A stretch of DNA of 64,000 nt from Roseibium aestuarii (GCF_008477545.1 NZ_VORA01000009.1:16728-80727), one strand, 5' to 3'; positions 52,726 to 62,050 are shown, counted from the stretch's first letter. Notes: a model not told the origin generated them from the letters alone. Program-made: numbers and translations.

Positions 52726-54154
52726 CTTGATGAAAGACGATTGCTGCGCGCCCAAGGGCGATTTCGACCTTGCCGTGATCGGCGCCGGATCGGCCGGGTT
52801 CTCGGCCGCGATCACCGCCGCCGAGGGAGGCAAGCGCGTCGCGCTGATCGGCCATGGCACCATCGGCGGGACCTGCGTGAACGTGGGCTGTGTGCCCTCC
52901 AAGACGATGATCCGGGCCGCGGAAGCCCTGCACGGTGCGCAGACAGCACATCGGTTCCCGGGCCTGAACAGCGAGGCGCAGGTCGCCGACTGGTCGGCGC
53001 TGATTGCGGCCAAGGACGATCTTGTCGCGACACTGCGCCAGAAGAAGTACGCCGATCTGCTGCCGGGCTACGGCGGTGTGACCTATCTCGACGAGGGTCC
53101 GGCGCGTCTCGTCCTCGGCGGGGTCGAGGTCGGCGGGCGCAGGATCACGGCTCCCAAGGTGATCGTCGCGACCGGTGGCCGACCCGCCGTGCCCGACATC
53201 CCTGGGATCCAGGACGCACCAACGCTCGACAGCACGTCGCTGCTGGAGCTGGACCGGTTGCCCGAAAGCCTGATCTTCCTCGGCGGCGGCTACATCGGCG
53301 TGGAGCTGGCGCAGATGATGGCGCGGATGGGCACCCGCGTCACCATTGTCTGCCGCTCGCGCCTGCTGCCGCGCACAGAGCCGGAGGTGTCCCGGGCGCT
53401 GACGGAGACGCTGCGCGCCGAGGGCGTCGCGGTTGTCGATGGCGCGACCTACGACGCCGCACGGCGCGACGGGGCCCGTGCGGTCCTGACGGTGACGGTG
53501 GACGGCGCAGACCGCGATCTGACGGCCGACCGCCTCGTCCTGACGACGGGACGCGCAGCCAACACCGAGGGGCTGGGCCTCGCGGAGATGGGCGTCGAGA
53601 CCGACGCGCGTGGCGCGATCCGGGTGGGCGACGACATGCAGACCACGAAGGCCGGCATCTTCGCGGCGGGCGATGTGACCGACCGCGACCAGTTCGTCTA
53701 CATGGCCGCCTATGGCGCCAAGCTCGCGTCCCGCAACGCCGTTCTGGGCGGGGCGGAGCGCTACGACAACGCCGCGATGCCGTGGGTGGTGTTCACCGAT
53801 CCGCAGGTCGCCGGCGTCGGGCTGACCGAGGCGCAGGCGCGCGCCGCGGGTCATGACGTCAAGACCAGTGTGCTGACGCTCGACAACGTGCCCCGCGCGC
53901 TCGCCGCCCGCGACACGCGCGGCCTGATCAAGCTCGTCGCGGACCGGGCGACCGACCGCCTCCTGGGCGGCGTGATCATGGCGCCGGAGGGAGCCGACAG
54001 TGTCCAGACGCTCGCCATGGCGCTCAAGTTCGGCATGACGACAAAGGCGCTCGGCGAGACGATCTTCCCCTATCTGACCACGGTAGAGGGGCTGAAGCTC
54101 GCCGCGCAGACCTTCGACAAGGATGTCGCGAAGCTGTCGTGCTGCGCGGGGTAA
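52718..54154 (+). CDS. merA: mercuric reductase MerA
   Basis: A flavoprotein of about 478 residues that reduces Hg(II) to volatile Hg(0) with NADPH. FAD-binding FDLAVIGAGSAGFSAA is at the N-terminus; the redox-active disulfide is GTCVNVGC near residues 50-57; the NADPH site has FLGGGYIGVELAQMM. The C-terminal Cys pair KLSCCAG delivers Hg to the active site of the partner subunit. No N-terminal MerP-like domain is present, only a CC pair in DDCCAPKG. ATG 52730 is an alternative start. The stop is 50 bases before the stop of the phage DUF6441 gene on the other strand. Confidence 0.95.
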   Translation: MDDLMKDDCCAPKGDFDLAVIGAGSAGFSAAITAAEGGKRVALIGHGTIGGTCVNVGCVPSKTMIRAAEALHGAQTAHRFPGLNSEAQVADWSALIAAKDDLVATLRQKKYADLLPGYGGVTYLDEGPARLVLGGVEVGGRRITAPKVIVATGGRPAVPDIPGIQDAPTLDSTSLLELDRLPESLIFLGGGYIGVELAQMMARMGTRVTIVCRSRLLPRTEPEVSRALTETLRAEGVAVVDGATYDAARRDGARAVLTVTVDGADRDLTADRLVLTTGRAANTEGLGLAEMGVETDARGAIRVGDDMQTTKAGIFAAGDVTDRDQFVYMAAYGAKLASRNAVLGGAERYDNAAMPWVVFTDPQVAGVGLTEAQARAAGHDVKTSVLTLDNVPRALAARDTRGLIKLVADRATDRLLGGVIMAPEGADSVQTLAMALKFGMTTKALGETIFPYLTTVEGLKLAAQTFDKDVAKLSCCAG

Positions 54155-54204
54155 CCCGAGCCGTCGGTTTCGTGGCTGCCGAGCAAGATTGCGCATCGAT
54201 GCGA

Positions 54205-54834
54205 TCACAACCTACCCCCCACCCAGTTCGCCACGATCAGCCCCGGCACGCTGTCCAACGCCCGGTCTGCATCCCGCGCCAGATCCAGCCGCTTCGGCAG
54301 CTTGACCTGCGGCACCAGCAGGAAGATCGGCGCAGTGACCTTTCCGCGCCCGGTCTTCGACCGCGACACCACCGCCTGGCCTTTCGTGTTCAGCCGCCCC
54401 TCGGCGACCAGCAGGCTGGGGCCCGTCCGGCGATAGACGAAACGCAGGCGGAGGCCGCGTCGCCGCTCCCATTCACCGGGGGTGATCCGGCCGCCGCGCA
54501 GGGATTTGCCCGCCGCGGGCAGCGGGATCGCCAGCCAGAACCCGTTCTTCGATCGGATCAGCGGCCCGGTGTCATGCGCACCGACGATTACCGGCGCCTT
54601 CGACCAGACCAGCGCCGCAGCCTCAAGGCTCTCGCCCGACCTCGGGAAGTTCTGGCTCCGGATCGAGTTGGCGAGCCGTGTACCAAGCCCCGCGCCGGTG
54701 ATCTGCAACCGCCACGCCGTCTTCAGCCCAGTCCCGGCCTCGCGCATGGCGGCGGTGACGGCCCGTTCACCCGCCGCGACCTCGGCCGCCATCATCGCGA
54801 CGATGTCGGGATCGATGTCGAGCTTCAGTTTCAC
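54205..54834 (-). CDS. DUF6441 minor tail / head-tail connector protein
   Basis: A 209-residue phage protein in the gp10-like head-tail or neck position, before the tail terminator in this phage type. MREAGTGLKTAWRLQITGAG and LGTRLANSIRSQNFP resemble DUF6441 proteins. It overlaps the upstream joining gene by four bases. In a related phage without cargo the next gene would be the DUF3168 terminator; here the mer module intervenes. The ATG and stop look normal, so the gene is intact. Confidence 0.75.
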   Translation of the reverse strand: MKLKLDIDPDIVAMMAAEVAAGERAVTAAMREAGTGLKTAWRLQITGAGLGTRLANSIRSQNFPRSGESLEAAALVWSKAPVIVGAHDTGPLIRSKNGFWLAIPLPAAGKSLRGGRITPGEWERRRGLRLRFVYRRTGPSLLVAEGRLNTKGQAVVSRSKTGRGKVTAPIFLLVPQVKLPKRLDLARDADRALDSVPGLIVANWVGGRL

Positions 54835-55142
54835 GCGGGCCTCAGGTCGACGGTCCAGACCAGCCGCTCGCGGTCGCGGACCGGCTCGCCCTGTATGAGG
54901 AAGGCGTCGCCGTCGATCTCGATGCGGTCGCCGGGACGCGGGTTCGCCACCTCGGCCACGCGCAGGTCGATCCGGGTGGTTTCGGACCAGAGCCGCGCGT
55001 CGCCGAAGTCGGTGACCGCGTCGGCGCGACGGGCGACGGCACGCACCAGCACGGGTGTACCGCCGTCGGCGATGTAGACCGCGTCCCGGCCGATGTTCGG
55101 ATCGGCGAAGAGCGCGCCGATGGCGGCGGCGAAGGCCGACAT
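54831..55142 (-). CDS. head-tail joining protein
   Basis: A 103-residue protein (MSAFAAAIGALFADPNIGRD at the start) with a beta-barrel-like C-terminus (GDRIEIDGDAFLIQGEPVRD), as in lambda FII-like or phage head-tail adaptor proteins. ATG 55142 overlaps the DUF2190 stop by one base (TGATG). A longer upstream reading frame overlaps DUF2190 and is rejected. Confidence 0.75.
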   Translation of the reverse strand: MSAFAAAIGALFADPNIGRDAVYIADGGTPVLVRAVARRADAVTDFGDARLWSETTRIDLRVAEVANPRPGDRIEIDGDAFLIQGEPVRDRERLVWTVDLRPA

Positions 55143-55477
55143 CAGAACGTCGCGTTCAGGCGCACCCGGCCGATGGTGTCGCCGGCGCCGCTCGCTACCG
55201 CCTCGACGGCCGCGCCGATGAGGGTGTTGTCGGTCGCGACGGTCGTGGTGCGCTTGTTGGTGTCGTCCCAATAGACCTTGGCGCCAACCGTCCACGCCTG
55301 GGAGCCGACCTTGGTGATGTCGAACACGCCGACGAGCGCGGTCTCGACGGGCTCGCCAATGGCGGCGGCACCCGCGGCGATGCCGAAGATGGAGCCGACG
55401 AGCAGGCCATCGCCGGAGGCGACGGCATAGGGCGCGGTCAGGGTGATGGTGTTGCCGGGCTGGACGTAGGTTTTCAT
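55142..55477 (-). CDS. DUF2190 capsid decoration-like protein
   Basis: A 111-residue DUF2190 protein: MKTYVQPGNTITLTAPYAVA, then GVFDITKVGSQAWTVGAKVYW, are typical. It occupies the place of the lambda gpD-type head decoration protein directly after the major capsid gene. It probably stabilises the mature capsid. Confidence 0.88.
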   Translation of the reverse strand: MKTYVQPGNTITLTAPYAVASGDGLLVGSIFGIAAGAAAIGEPVETALVGVFDITKVGSQAWTVGAKVYWDDTNKRTTTVATDNTLIGAAVEAVASGAGDTIGRVRLNATF

Positions 55478-55551
55478 GATGGGGATCCTCGTGGAAAGAC
55501 GAAGGGCGGCCCGTCAGGACCGCCCGTGTGTCAGGGTTCAGGAAGCGCGCC

Positions 55552-57606
55552 TTACGCGCCCGGGTTCTTGTAGAGGCCGCGCCAGTCGATGGCCTTGGCT
55601 CCGAAGTCGAGGCGGCACTTGATCTCGACCCCGTCGACGTCGAAGCCGTTGCGCGTCTCGATATAGGCGCCCTGCTGGCCCTCGAGATAGGCGTACTCGA
55701 TGGTGTCGATCTGGTTCGGGCTGGCCGCCAGATACCAGGCGGTCTCGCTGGCGGCGTCGAGCCGGGGCTCGCTGATCGGCGCCAGCGTCCTGATCGACTG
55801 CGGCACCACGCTGGACGTCGCGGCGGGCACGAGGTTCTGGGCCACCAGCTGTTCGGCTTTCAGTTCCAGTGAGGCCGGCACGATCAGGAAGGCAGGCCGG
55901 ACGTTCAGCACCGTCTTCTTGTCGAGGCCGGTCTGCTTGGCCATCGCCGCGCGCGCCGCTCCGACGCTGCTGACATCGAGCGCCGCGCCGGTGCCTGCCA
56001 GGTTCTTGTGGGTGGTGTGGAAGAGCGCATTGCCGTCGGCCATCGCCGGGTTGGCGGTGATGATGCCCCAGACCACGTCCGACTCCAGCTGGGCGATGGA
56101 GTTGCCGTACATCGCCGGGATGCGGGTGAAGGCGTCGAGATCGTCGTTGATCAGCGTCTGACGGGTGATGGCGACCACCCGGCCATAGGTCTTGACCTTG
56201 TAGCTCTCCTTGCTCTCGCCCAGCGTGCCGCGCTTGAACTCGCCGCTTTCGCCGACCTCGAGCAGCTGCGGGGCTTCGCCGAGCTGGACGCGATGCATCG
56301 CCTTGAAGTCGGTCGCCAGCACCTGGCGACAGAACAGCATGAAGGTGCGGGGATAGGCCTCGTAGGCCTGCCGCAGCGTCTTGTTGGTGACGGCCGACAG
56401 GATCTCGGGGAAGTCCGAGGTCGAGTGCAGCGCGCGCGTCGCCACCTCGTCACGCGACAGGCCGCGCGTGTTGACCCCGGCATTGCCGAGGCTTTCGCGG
56501 GCGAGCTCCAGCAGCGTCATGCCGCGATACTGGCGCGCGGCGTCCTCGAGCTGGAACAGCGTTGGGCTGTAGCGGTGCAGCAGTGCGTTCGCCACCGCGT
56601 CACGGCGGGTGATGCACTCGTCTCGGCCGCCGAGCGGGACGGAGACATGGGGGAAGTTCCGGGTCTCGTCGGATTTCGCGGCGACCTGGTCGAGGATCAG
56701 TCGGCGGGACTCGTCGATGCTGACGCCGCGCTTGACCAGATCCTCGGCGAAGCCGCGCTCGAGGTTCAGCCGCCCGGCCAGATCGTAAATGGTGGAGACG
56801 CGGTCGCGCTCGGCCTCGCGGGCGCGGGTGGCGACCACTTCGGTATCGGGCGCGGGAGTTACCTGCGTCTTCTGGCTGCGCGTCTCGCTGGCCGCGACCT
56901 TCGGGTCGGGCGCAGCCGGTTTCGGCTCGGTCATGGGGGTGTCCTCGGTTTCGACCGGCGCGGTCGGCTGGGTGTTGGCGGGGGTTGCGGCGTCGCTCGC
57001 CGGGGTCTGGGTCGTGTCCGTCATCGGGATCGGTCCTTTCGTGGTGGAAGGGGCGTCCCGGCGGTGGAGGACGCAGTCGTGAAGGGGGTGCTGGGCGCGG
57101 AAGCCCGCTGCTGGGTCGGCTCCGACCGCGACGGCGGAGACCTCGAAGGGCGTCCAGTCCACCGCGCGCCAGAGCTCGCGGGCGCCATCAGGCTTCGAGA
57201 TATCAAACCGGTGGACCTGGTAGCCGATGGAGACGGCGCGGATGTGCCCCGCCTGGATGTCGCGCCAGATCGGCTCGACATCGGCACGCTCGCTGATCCG
57301 GACCAAGGCGATGCCGCGACCGTTCTCGATCCGGGCCGAGCCCGGCACGACCGAGCCGATCACCGCGTCGAGCGTGTCGAGCTCGTGCACCTTCAGGAAC
57401 GGCGCGCCCGCGTTCAGCCGGTCGAGCCGGACATGGGCCGGGTCGAGGCTGAGTTCCTCGTCATAAGGCTCGCCGAAGAAGGTGGCACGGCGGACGCGAG
57501 CCCCGGCCGACCAGACCACCTCGACGGTGCGGTTGTCGGCATCGGCCGTGTTCGGCGCAAGCTCCGCCGACCGGCGCATGGCCGGCAGTTCGATCATCGT
57601 GTCCAT
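55552..57606 (-). CDS. prohead protease / major capsid protein fusion
   Basis: A 684-residue polyprotein. About residues 1-190 are a prohead-protease-like domain (RRATFFGEPYDEELSLDP, VISIGYQVH-like AVSIGYQVHRFDIS, WTPFEVSAVAVGADPAAGFR). A Pro/Thr/Ala-rich linker with Arg-rich helices (190-320) probably acts as scaffold. The last 350 residues are the HK97-fold major capsid (FEILSAVTNKTL-type region, GNALFHTTHKNLAGTGAALD, AWYLAASPNQIDTIEYAYLE). Fusion of protease, scaffold and capsid is known in a subset of such phages. ATG 57606 is chosen; the longer frame lies inside the portal gene. Confidence 0.88.
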   Translation of the reverse strand: MDTMIELPAMRRSAELAPNTADADNRTVEVVWSAGARVRRATFFGEPYDEELSLDPAHVRLDRLNAGAPFLKVHELDTLDAVIGSVVPGSARIENGRGIALVRISERADVEPIWRDIQAGHIRAVSIGYQVHRFDISKPDGARELWRAVDWTPFEVSAVAVGADPAAGFRAQHPLHDCVLHRRDAPSTTKGPIPMTDTTQTPASDAATPANTQPTAPVETEDTPMTEPKPAAPDPKVAASETRSQKTQVTPAPDTEVVATRAREAERDRVSTIYDLAGRLNLERGFAEDLVKRGVSIDESRRLILDQVAAKSDETRNFPHVSVPLGGRDECITRRDAVANALLHRYSPTLFQLEDAARQYRGMTLLELARESLGNAGVNTRGLSRDEVATRALHSTSDFPEILSAVTNKTLRQAYEAYPRTFMLFCRQVLATDFKAMHRVQLGEAPQLLEVGESGEFKRGTLGESKESYKVKTYGRVVAITRQTLINDDLDAFTRIPAMYGNSIAQLESDVVWGIITANPAMADGNALFHTTHKNLAGTGAALDVSSVGAARAAMAKQTGLDKKTVLNVRPAFLIVPASLELKAEQLVAQNLVPAATSSVVPQSIRTLAPISEPRLDAASETAWYLAASPNQIDTIEYAYLEGQQGAYIETRNGFDVDGVEIKCRLDFGAKAIDWRGLYKNPGA

Positions 57607-57611
57607 GAAGG

Positions 57612-59180
57612 TCAGTCCTGTTGGTCGGCCTGCGCCGGGTCTGTATCCGCGTCGGCGGTCGGGTCGTCGGCGTCTGGTTCGTCGGCGGCCGGATCGTTCG
57701 CCGGATCGGCGGCCCCGTCTTTGGATTGTGCGCTGCCGGTCTTGGTGACGCGGCGAGGGTCGCTGTCGAGGACCAACCCCAGCGCGTCGAGCTTGGCGTT
57801 GGTCGCCGCGATCTCGGCCAGCACGGCGTCGGGGTTGCGGCCCTGCCGGGCGATCACCTCGGCCAGCGTCATGGTGCCCGAGCGGATGGACAGCAGGTTC
57901 GCCATCGCGTCCTTCTGCGGATCGACCGCCTCGAACTTCGGCGGCGACCATTCCACAGGCACGATCGGCGACGGGATCTGCCCCGCCGCCCATGCGGCTT
58001 CCGTGAACCACCGCCACACCGGGGCGCAGAACATCGGGATGAACAGCTGCCATTGGACGGCGTCGATCTGGCGGCGGAACTCCACGAGACCCGCCCGGAT
58101 CGAGGAGTAGTTCACTTGGGACAGGTCCCCCGTCAGCAGCTCGTAGGGCACGCGGAAGCCTGCCGAGATCGTGTGCAGGCTCGCGCGCTTGTATTCGCCG
58201 TAGCCGCCCGTCGCCGAGGGCTGGTTGAAGCGGATGTCCTTGCCGCCGCGGGCATAGGCGATCAGCCCCGGCTCGAACTGTTCCACCCGGTTGCCGTCGG
58301 CATCGACCACGGAGGGCGCGATGCCCTGTTGCGCCTCGTCGTCGCCGAAGACGATGGCGGTGACGCAGGCCTCGGTCTTCTTGCGAACCAGTTCGGCCAC
58401 TTCATAGTCGTCGAGATCACGCAACGACCGGATCACCGGCGCGCCCCAGGGGACGCCGCGCGCTTGCGTGCGCTGCTTCTCGTAGACATGGGCGATCTCG
58501 GTCGCGGGGACCGGGCGGCTCTGCAACCCGTTCTGCAAGGCCCCGTAGGCGTCGCCCGGATGCTCGGCATGCAGCCAGTAAGCCCGGCGCTTCCCGACCG
58601 GGTCGAACTCGATCCCCTGCACGAGGCGCCCTGCGCCGAGGGCTCCGGACTTGGTGGCGTCGAGGAAGTCGGCTTCCAGCACCTGCAATTGCAGCGGCAC
58701 CGGCAGGCCGTCGCTCGCGCGCCGCAGGCGGCGGCGCACCAGAACCTCGCCCGCCTCGACCATCTCCCGGCAGATCAGCGTCTGCAGGCCATAGAAGTCA
58801 AGCTGGCCATCGGCGTCGCAGTCCGCCGTCCAGCGTTCGAAGAGCGCATCGACCTTCCGGTCCAGCTTGTCGTCGCCGCTAGCGGCGCGGGGCATGATGC
58901 CCGCGCCGATGATGTTGTTGACCAGCACCGCCACGGCCTTGGCCGCATGCGGGTTGTTGCGCACCAGATCGCGCATGCGGTCGCGCAGCAGCGCCCCGGC
59001 GACGCCGATTTCGGTGTCGGCCGAGGATCCCGGCGCGCGCCAGCCGTCCGTCCGTCGCCCGCGCGCCGCGCCGTCATAGCCACGCGTCAGCGTCTCGAAG
59101 GCCTGACGCGCCATCACGCGCCGAGCCGCCATGCGCGGCGCCACCGTGGCGATGGCGTGGTCGAACCAGGTCGCCGACAT
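57612..59180 (-). CDS. lambda-family portal protein
   Basis: A 522-residue portal of the lambda gpB family. RDRMRDLVRNNPHAAKAVAV, VLEADFLDATKSG, GIEFDPVGKRRAYWL and ISAGFRVPYELLTGDLSQVN are all typical. The C-terminal 50 residues are acidic and Ala/Asp-rich. It forms the dodecameric DNA gate at the capsid vertex. Its ATG overlaps the gpW stop by one base and the fusion capsid gene starts six bases after its stop. Confidence 0.93.
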   Translation of the reverse strand: MSATWFDHAIATVAPRMAARRVMARQAFETLTRGYDGAARGRRTDGWRAPGSSADTEIGVAGALLRDRMRDLVRNNPHAAKAVAVLVNNIIGAGIMPRAASGDDKLDRKVDALFERWTADCDADGQLDFYGLQTLICREMVEAGEVLVRRRLRRASDGLPVPLQLQVLEADFLDATKSGALGAGRLVQGIEFDPVGKRRAYWLHAEHPGDAYGALQNGLQSRPVPATEIAHVYEKQRTQARGVPWGAPVIRSLRDLDDYEVAELVRKKTEACVTAIVFGDDEAQQGIAPSVVDADGNRVEQFEPGLIAYARGGKDIRFNQPSATGGYGEYKRASLHTISAGFRVPYELLTGDLSQVNYSSIRAGLVEFRRQIDAVQWQLFIPMFCAPVWRWFTEAAWAAGQIPSPIVPVEWSPPKFEAVDPQKDAMANLLSIRSGTMTLAEVIARQGRNPDAVLAEIAATNAKLDALGLVLDSDPRRVTKTGSAQSKDGAADPANDPAADEPDADDPTADADTDPAQADQQD

Positions 59181-59389
59181 CAGCGATCCCCGCGCGAGAA
59201 GCCAGCGAGCCCCGCCACGGGCAGCGGGCGGCTGAAGCCCGCGATGGCGCGCTCGATGGTCCGGATGCGGGCGAGCAGATCCTCGGCCGAGCCGTAATCC
59301 ACCGACTTGCCGTCATAGCTGACGCGCGTCGTGCCGCTGGCATAGGCCCGGCGCAGCGCCGAAAGCTCGGTTTCCGTCCAGTCGATCAT
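59180..59389 (-). CDS. gpW-like head-tail joining protein
   Basis: A 69-residue gpW-like protein (ETELSALRRAYASGTTRVSY, then DLLARIRTIERAIAG). The N-terminal helix, beta hairpin and second helix match the fold. It plugs the portal after packaging. It lies between the large terminase and portal genes, as gpW does in lambda. A start at 59401 is possible. Confidence 0.85.
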   Translation of the reverse strand: MIDWTETELSALRRAYASGTTRVSYDGKSVDYGSAEDLLARIRTIERAIAGFSRPLPVAGLAGFSRGDR

Positions 59390-59391
59390 GT

Positions 59392-61395
59392 TCAGAACCA
59401 TCCCTCCCGCCGCCCGAGCCAGTCGGAGCGGCGCTTGCCCTGCGGGGCCTGTCCCGGCCGGTTGATCTGCCCGGCGGGATCGGTGTCGGTGGGGGCGGCC
59501 CCGAGCTGATCCTCGAGGTCGCGCCATTTCTCGTCGGGCCAGCGGTCCGCGCCCGCGATCCAGGCGGCTGCGCGGGCGTAGACCCGGCAATCCAGCGCCT
59601 CGTTGCGCTCGCGCAGCTTCTGCCATTCCAGCCGGGCGAAGCCGCGCTTCGTGCGCACCGTCACCAGCTGCTCGGCCACGAACTGCTTCAGCCATTCGTT
59701 CTCGACCCAGTGCGGCAGGTGCACCGAGCCGGGCGGGAACGCCGCCCCGTCGGCCATCTCCTCCTCGGTCGGGCGTGCCAGCCGCAGGAAGCGGTAGGTT
59801 TCGGCCTTGAAGGTCGAGACCGCCACGGTCCAGAGCCGCGCCCCGCGCCGCAGGCGTTTGCCGCCCTCGGTCGCGTCGACAAAGGTCGGCCCCGACACCG
59901 GGCTCGAGCGGTTGAACCCCTCGACGCCCTTGACCGGCGACACCTGCGCGAAGCCTTGCGCCCGCGACCAGGAATAGACCGCCGGGGCCTCGTAGCCGGT
60001 GTCGATGGCGAGCCGCGCGATCCTGAGATGCGCGCGGCGTTCATGCGGCCAGGACCTGTCCAGCAGCGCGGTCAGCTCCGACCAGGCGTCGTGCCGGTCG
60101 GGCCCGCCCTCGATGACGACGTGATCGACGAGCCAGCTTTCCAAGCCGCGACCCCAGGCCCAGACATCGACCTCGATCCGGTCCTTCTGCACGTCGGCTC
60201 CGGCTGTCAGGAACAACCCGCCTGCTGGCACCGTGCCGGATTTCCAGCGTTCGCGCCGGTCGTAGAGCCGCTGCCAGTCGGGCGCTTCCCCGGTCTCGAC
60301 CCATGTCTCGCCGAGGATCGTGTTGCGGAACGCCTTGATCGCCTCGTCCGACCCTTGGGCTGCTTCCCATGACCGCACGATCCGCTCCCAGCTCAGCCAG
60401 CCGATCGGCGAATAGAGCGCCGAAAGGTGATACCCGACCGTGGTCGGATCGGCGGCCGTGGCGGTCGCCCGCCATTCGCCGCCCTCCAGCATCGCCGTCT
60501 TGTGGTGTTCCGCGATTGCCGCGTCGCAGCCCTCGCAGTGATACTCGGCCGTCTCCGGGCGGCCCTTTTGCCAGCGCAGCCGGTCGAACTTCAGCCATTG
60601 TGCGTGGCCGCATTGTGGGCACGGCACGAAGAACCGACGCTGGTCGCTGGCCTCGTACTCGCGCTCGATGCGCGACAGCCCCCGGATCGTGGGCGTCGAG
60701 ACCAGCAGCACCTTGCGCCGGTGGGCGAAGGTCAGGGAGCGCGCCTCGGCGAGCGTGACCGGATCGCCTTCCTCGTCGGCCGAGGCGGGATAGGCGTCGA
60801 CCTCGTCGAGGAAGATGTAGCGCGCCGGGGTGGACCGAAGCCCGACCGCCGAGTTCGCGCCCGTCATGATCAGGATGCCGCCCGCGAACTCCTTCGAGAG
60901 CATCGTGTTGCCCGCATCGCGGGATCGCGCGGGCTTCACCCGCTCCCGCAGCTCTGGGCTTTCATCGATCAGCGGGTCGATGCGCTGGCGCGAGTTGCGC
61001 TTGGCCAGTTCCACGGTCGGCTGGACCGCCAGCATCGGCCCCGGCGCCTGGTGGATTGCGAACCCGATCCAGTTGTTGCCCGCCTCGGTCGCGCCGACCT
61101 GCGCCGCCTTCATGAACACGATCCGCTGCGTGGGATCCCCCGGCGACAGCCGGTCCATGATCTCGCGCATGTAGGGCGTGCGCACGGTGCGATACCGCCC
61201 CGGTTCGGCTGAAGCCCGCCCCGAGAGCATCCGGTGCCGGTCCGCCCATTCCGAAACGGTCAGGTCCGGGTCGGGCCGCAACCCGTTGCCCCAGGCGCGG
61301 AGGATCTCGCCCGCGCCGTCGAAGTCGATCAGGCCATCATCGTCACCGGAAGTCGGGCCGGACCTCGGCGAGTTCGTCGAGGTGGGCGCGTACAT
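59392..61395 (-). CDS. terminase large subunit, GpA family
   Basis: A 667-residue terminase of the lambda gpA type with an ATPase motor and nuclease. The N-terminal half shows RIVFMKAAQVGATEAGNNWI (Walker-A-like with Lys), YIFLDEVDAYP (Walker B) and STPTIRG (coupling motif). A Cys cluster (CPQCGHAQW, CEGCDAAI) is typical of GpA. The nuclease region follows, with LTAGADVQKDRIEVDVWAWG holding metal-binding Asp. GGAG precedes the ATG. It overlaps the small subunit gene by about 50 bases. GpA terminases usually package by cos cutting. Confidence 0.94.
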   Translation of the reverse strand: MYAPTSTNSPRSGPTSGDDDGLIDFDGAGEILRAWGNGLRPDPDLTVSEWADRHRMLSGRASAEPGRYRTVRTPYMREIMDRLSPGDPTQRIVFMKAAQVGATEAGNNWIGFAIHQAPGPMLAVQPTVELAKRNSRQRIDPLIDESPELRERVKPARSRDAGNTMLSKEFAGGILIMTGANSAVGLRSTPARYIFLDEVDAYPASADEEGDPVTLAEARSLTFAHRRKVLLVSTPTIRGLSRIEREYEASDQRRFFVPCPQCGHAQWLKFDRLRWQKGRPETAEYHCEGCDAAIAEHHKTAMLEGGEWRATATAADPTTVGYHLSALYSPIGWLSWERIVRSWEAAQGSDEAIKAFRNTILGETWVETGEAPDWQRLYDRRERWKSGTVPAGGLFLTAGADVQKDRIEVDVWAWGRGLESWLVDHVVIEGGPDRHDAWSELTALLDRSWPHERRAHLRIARLAIDTGYEAPAVYSWSRAQGFAQVSPVKGVEGFNRSSPVSGPTFVDATEGGKRLRRGARLWTVAVSTFKAETYRFLRLARPTEEEMADGAAFPPGSVHLPHWVENEWLKQFVAEQLVTVRTKRGFARLEWQKLRERNEALDCRVYARAAAWIAGADRWPDEKWRDLEDQLGAAPTDTDPAGQINRPGQAPQGKRRSDWLGRREGWF

Positions 61396-61939
61396 GTTTC
61401 TCCAGGACCTTCTGCATCGCGGCTGGCTCCACGGTGATCTGCTGGCCGGTCACGTCGGCGCACGAGGCTGACAGTTCGGCCGCCATCAGCGCCGCCGCGC
61501 GTGCAGGCCAGTTCACCCACGCGTCCCGTTCCTCCCGCGCCAGCCGGAACACCAGCGCCAGCGCGCGGGCCCGCTCGATCAACTCCCCCTTCAGCTTCTG
61601 GAGCCGGATGCGCCGCTCCTGCGCTTTCAGCACCTCGTTCGCGGTCTTCGCCTGCAGGAAGGTCGTGCCGCCGCCGACGGCCGGGACTGCCAGCCCCTGT
61701 TCACGCAGCGTGTCGCCAACAGCGGCCACGGCCGCCTCGGGGACGGGCTTCAGCTTCGGCGTGGGCGGCTTGCGGGTCTTGGACGGGTCGGTCGTCTCGG
61801 CACGTCTGGCGTCGCTGGCGGCCGCGTTGATGCTGCCGTCGGGATAGAGGACCAGCCGCTCGGCGGCCTTGGCCTTCTGGATCGCGCCCCGCGACAGCCC
61901 GACATGCGCGGCGTACTGGCGCTCGCTCATGCCCTGCAT
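61343..61939 (-). CDS. terminase small subunit / Nu1-like protein
   Basis: A 198-residue DNA-binding protein with an N-terminal helix-turn-helix (MSERQYAAHVGLSRGAIQKA) and a long charged helical region (NEVLKAQERRIRLQKLKGEL), as in small terminases often annotated as elements of external origin. It should recognise the packaging site, and is the first gene of the minus-strand late operon. It diverges from the small plus-strand gene at 62051, so the 110-base gap probably holds the late promoter or cos. Confidence 0.8.
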   Translation of the reverse strand: MQGMSERQYAAHVGLSRGAIQKAKAAERLVLYPDGSINAAASDARRAETTDPSKTRKPPTPKLKPVPEAAVAAVGDTLREQGLAVPAVGGGTTFLQAKTANEVLKAQERRIRLQKLKGELIERARALALVFRLAREERDAWVNWPARAAALMAAELSASCADVTGQQITVEPAAMQKVLEKHVRAHLDELAEVRPDFR

Positions 61940-62050
61940 CGACGGCTCCGATTATCTATCGAAATCATGTTCTTATCGAGTTGATAAGCAGCGCGACCGG
62001 AGCGAACGTCCGTTCAGAAGGACGATGCAACTCACCAAGGAGCCATCACG

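Noticed and set aside
51272..54154. mer module as part of a Tn21/Tn501-type transposon
   Set aside because: No transposase, resolvase, 38-base-type inverted repeats or merD/merE are visible at either side.
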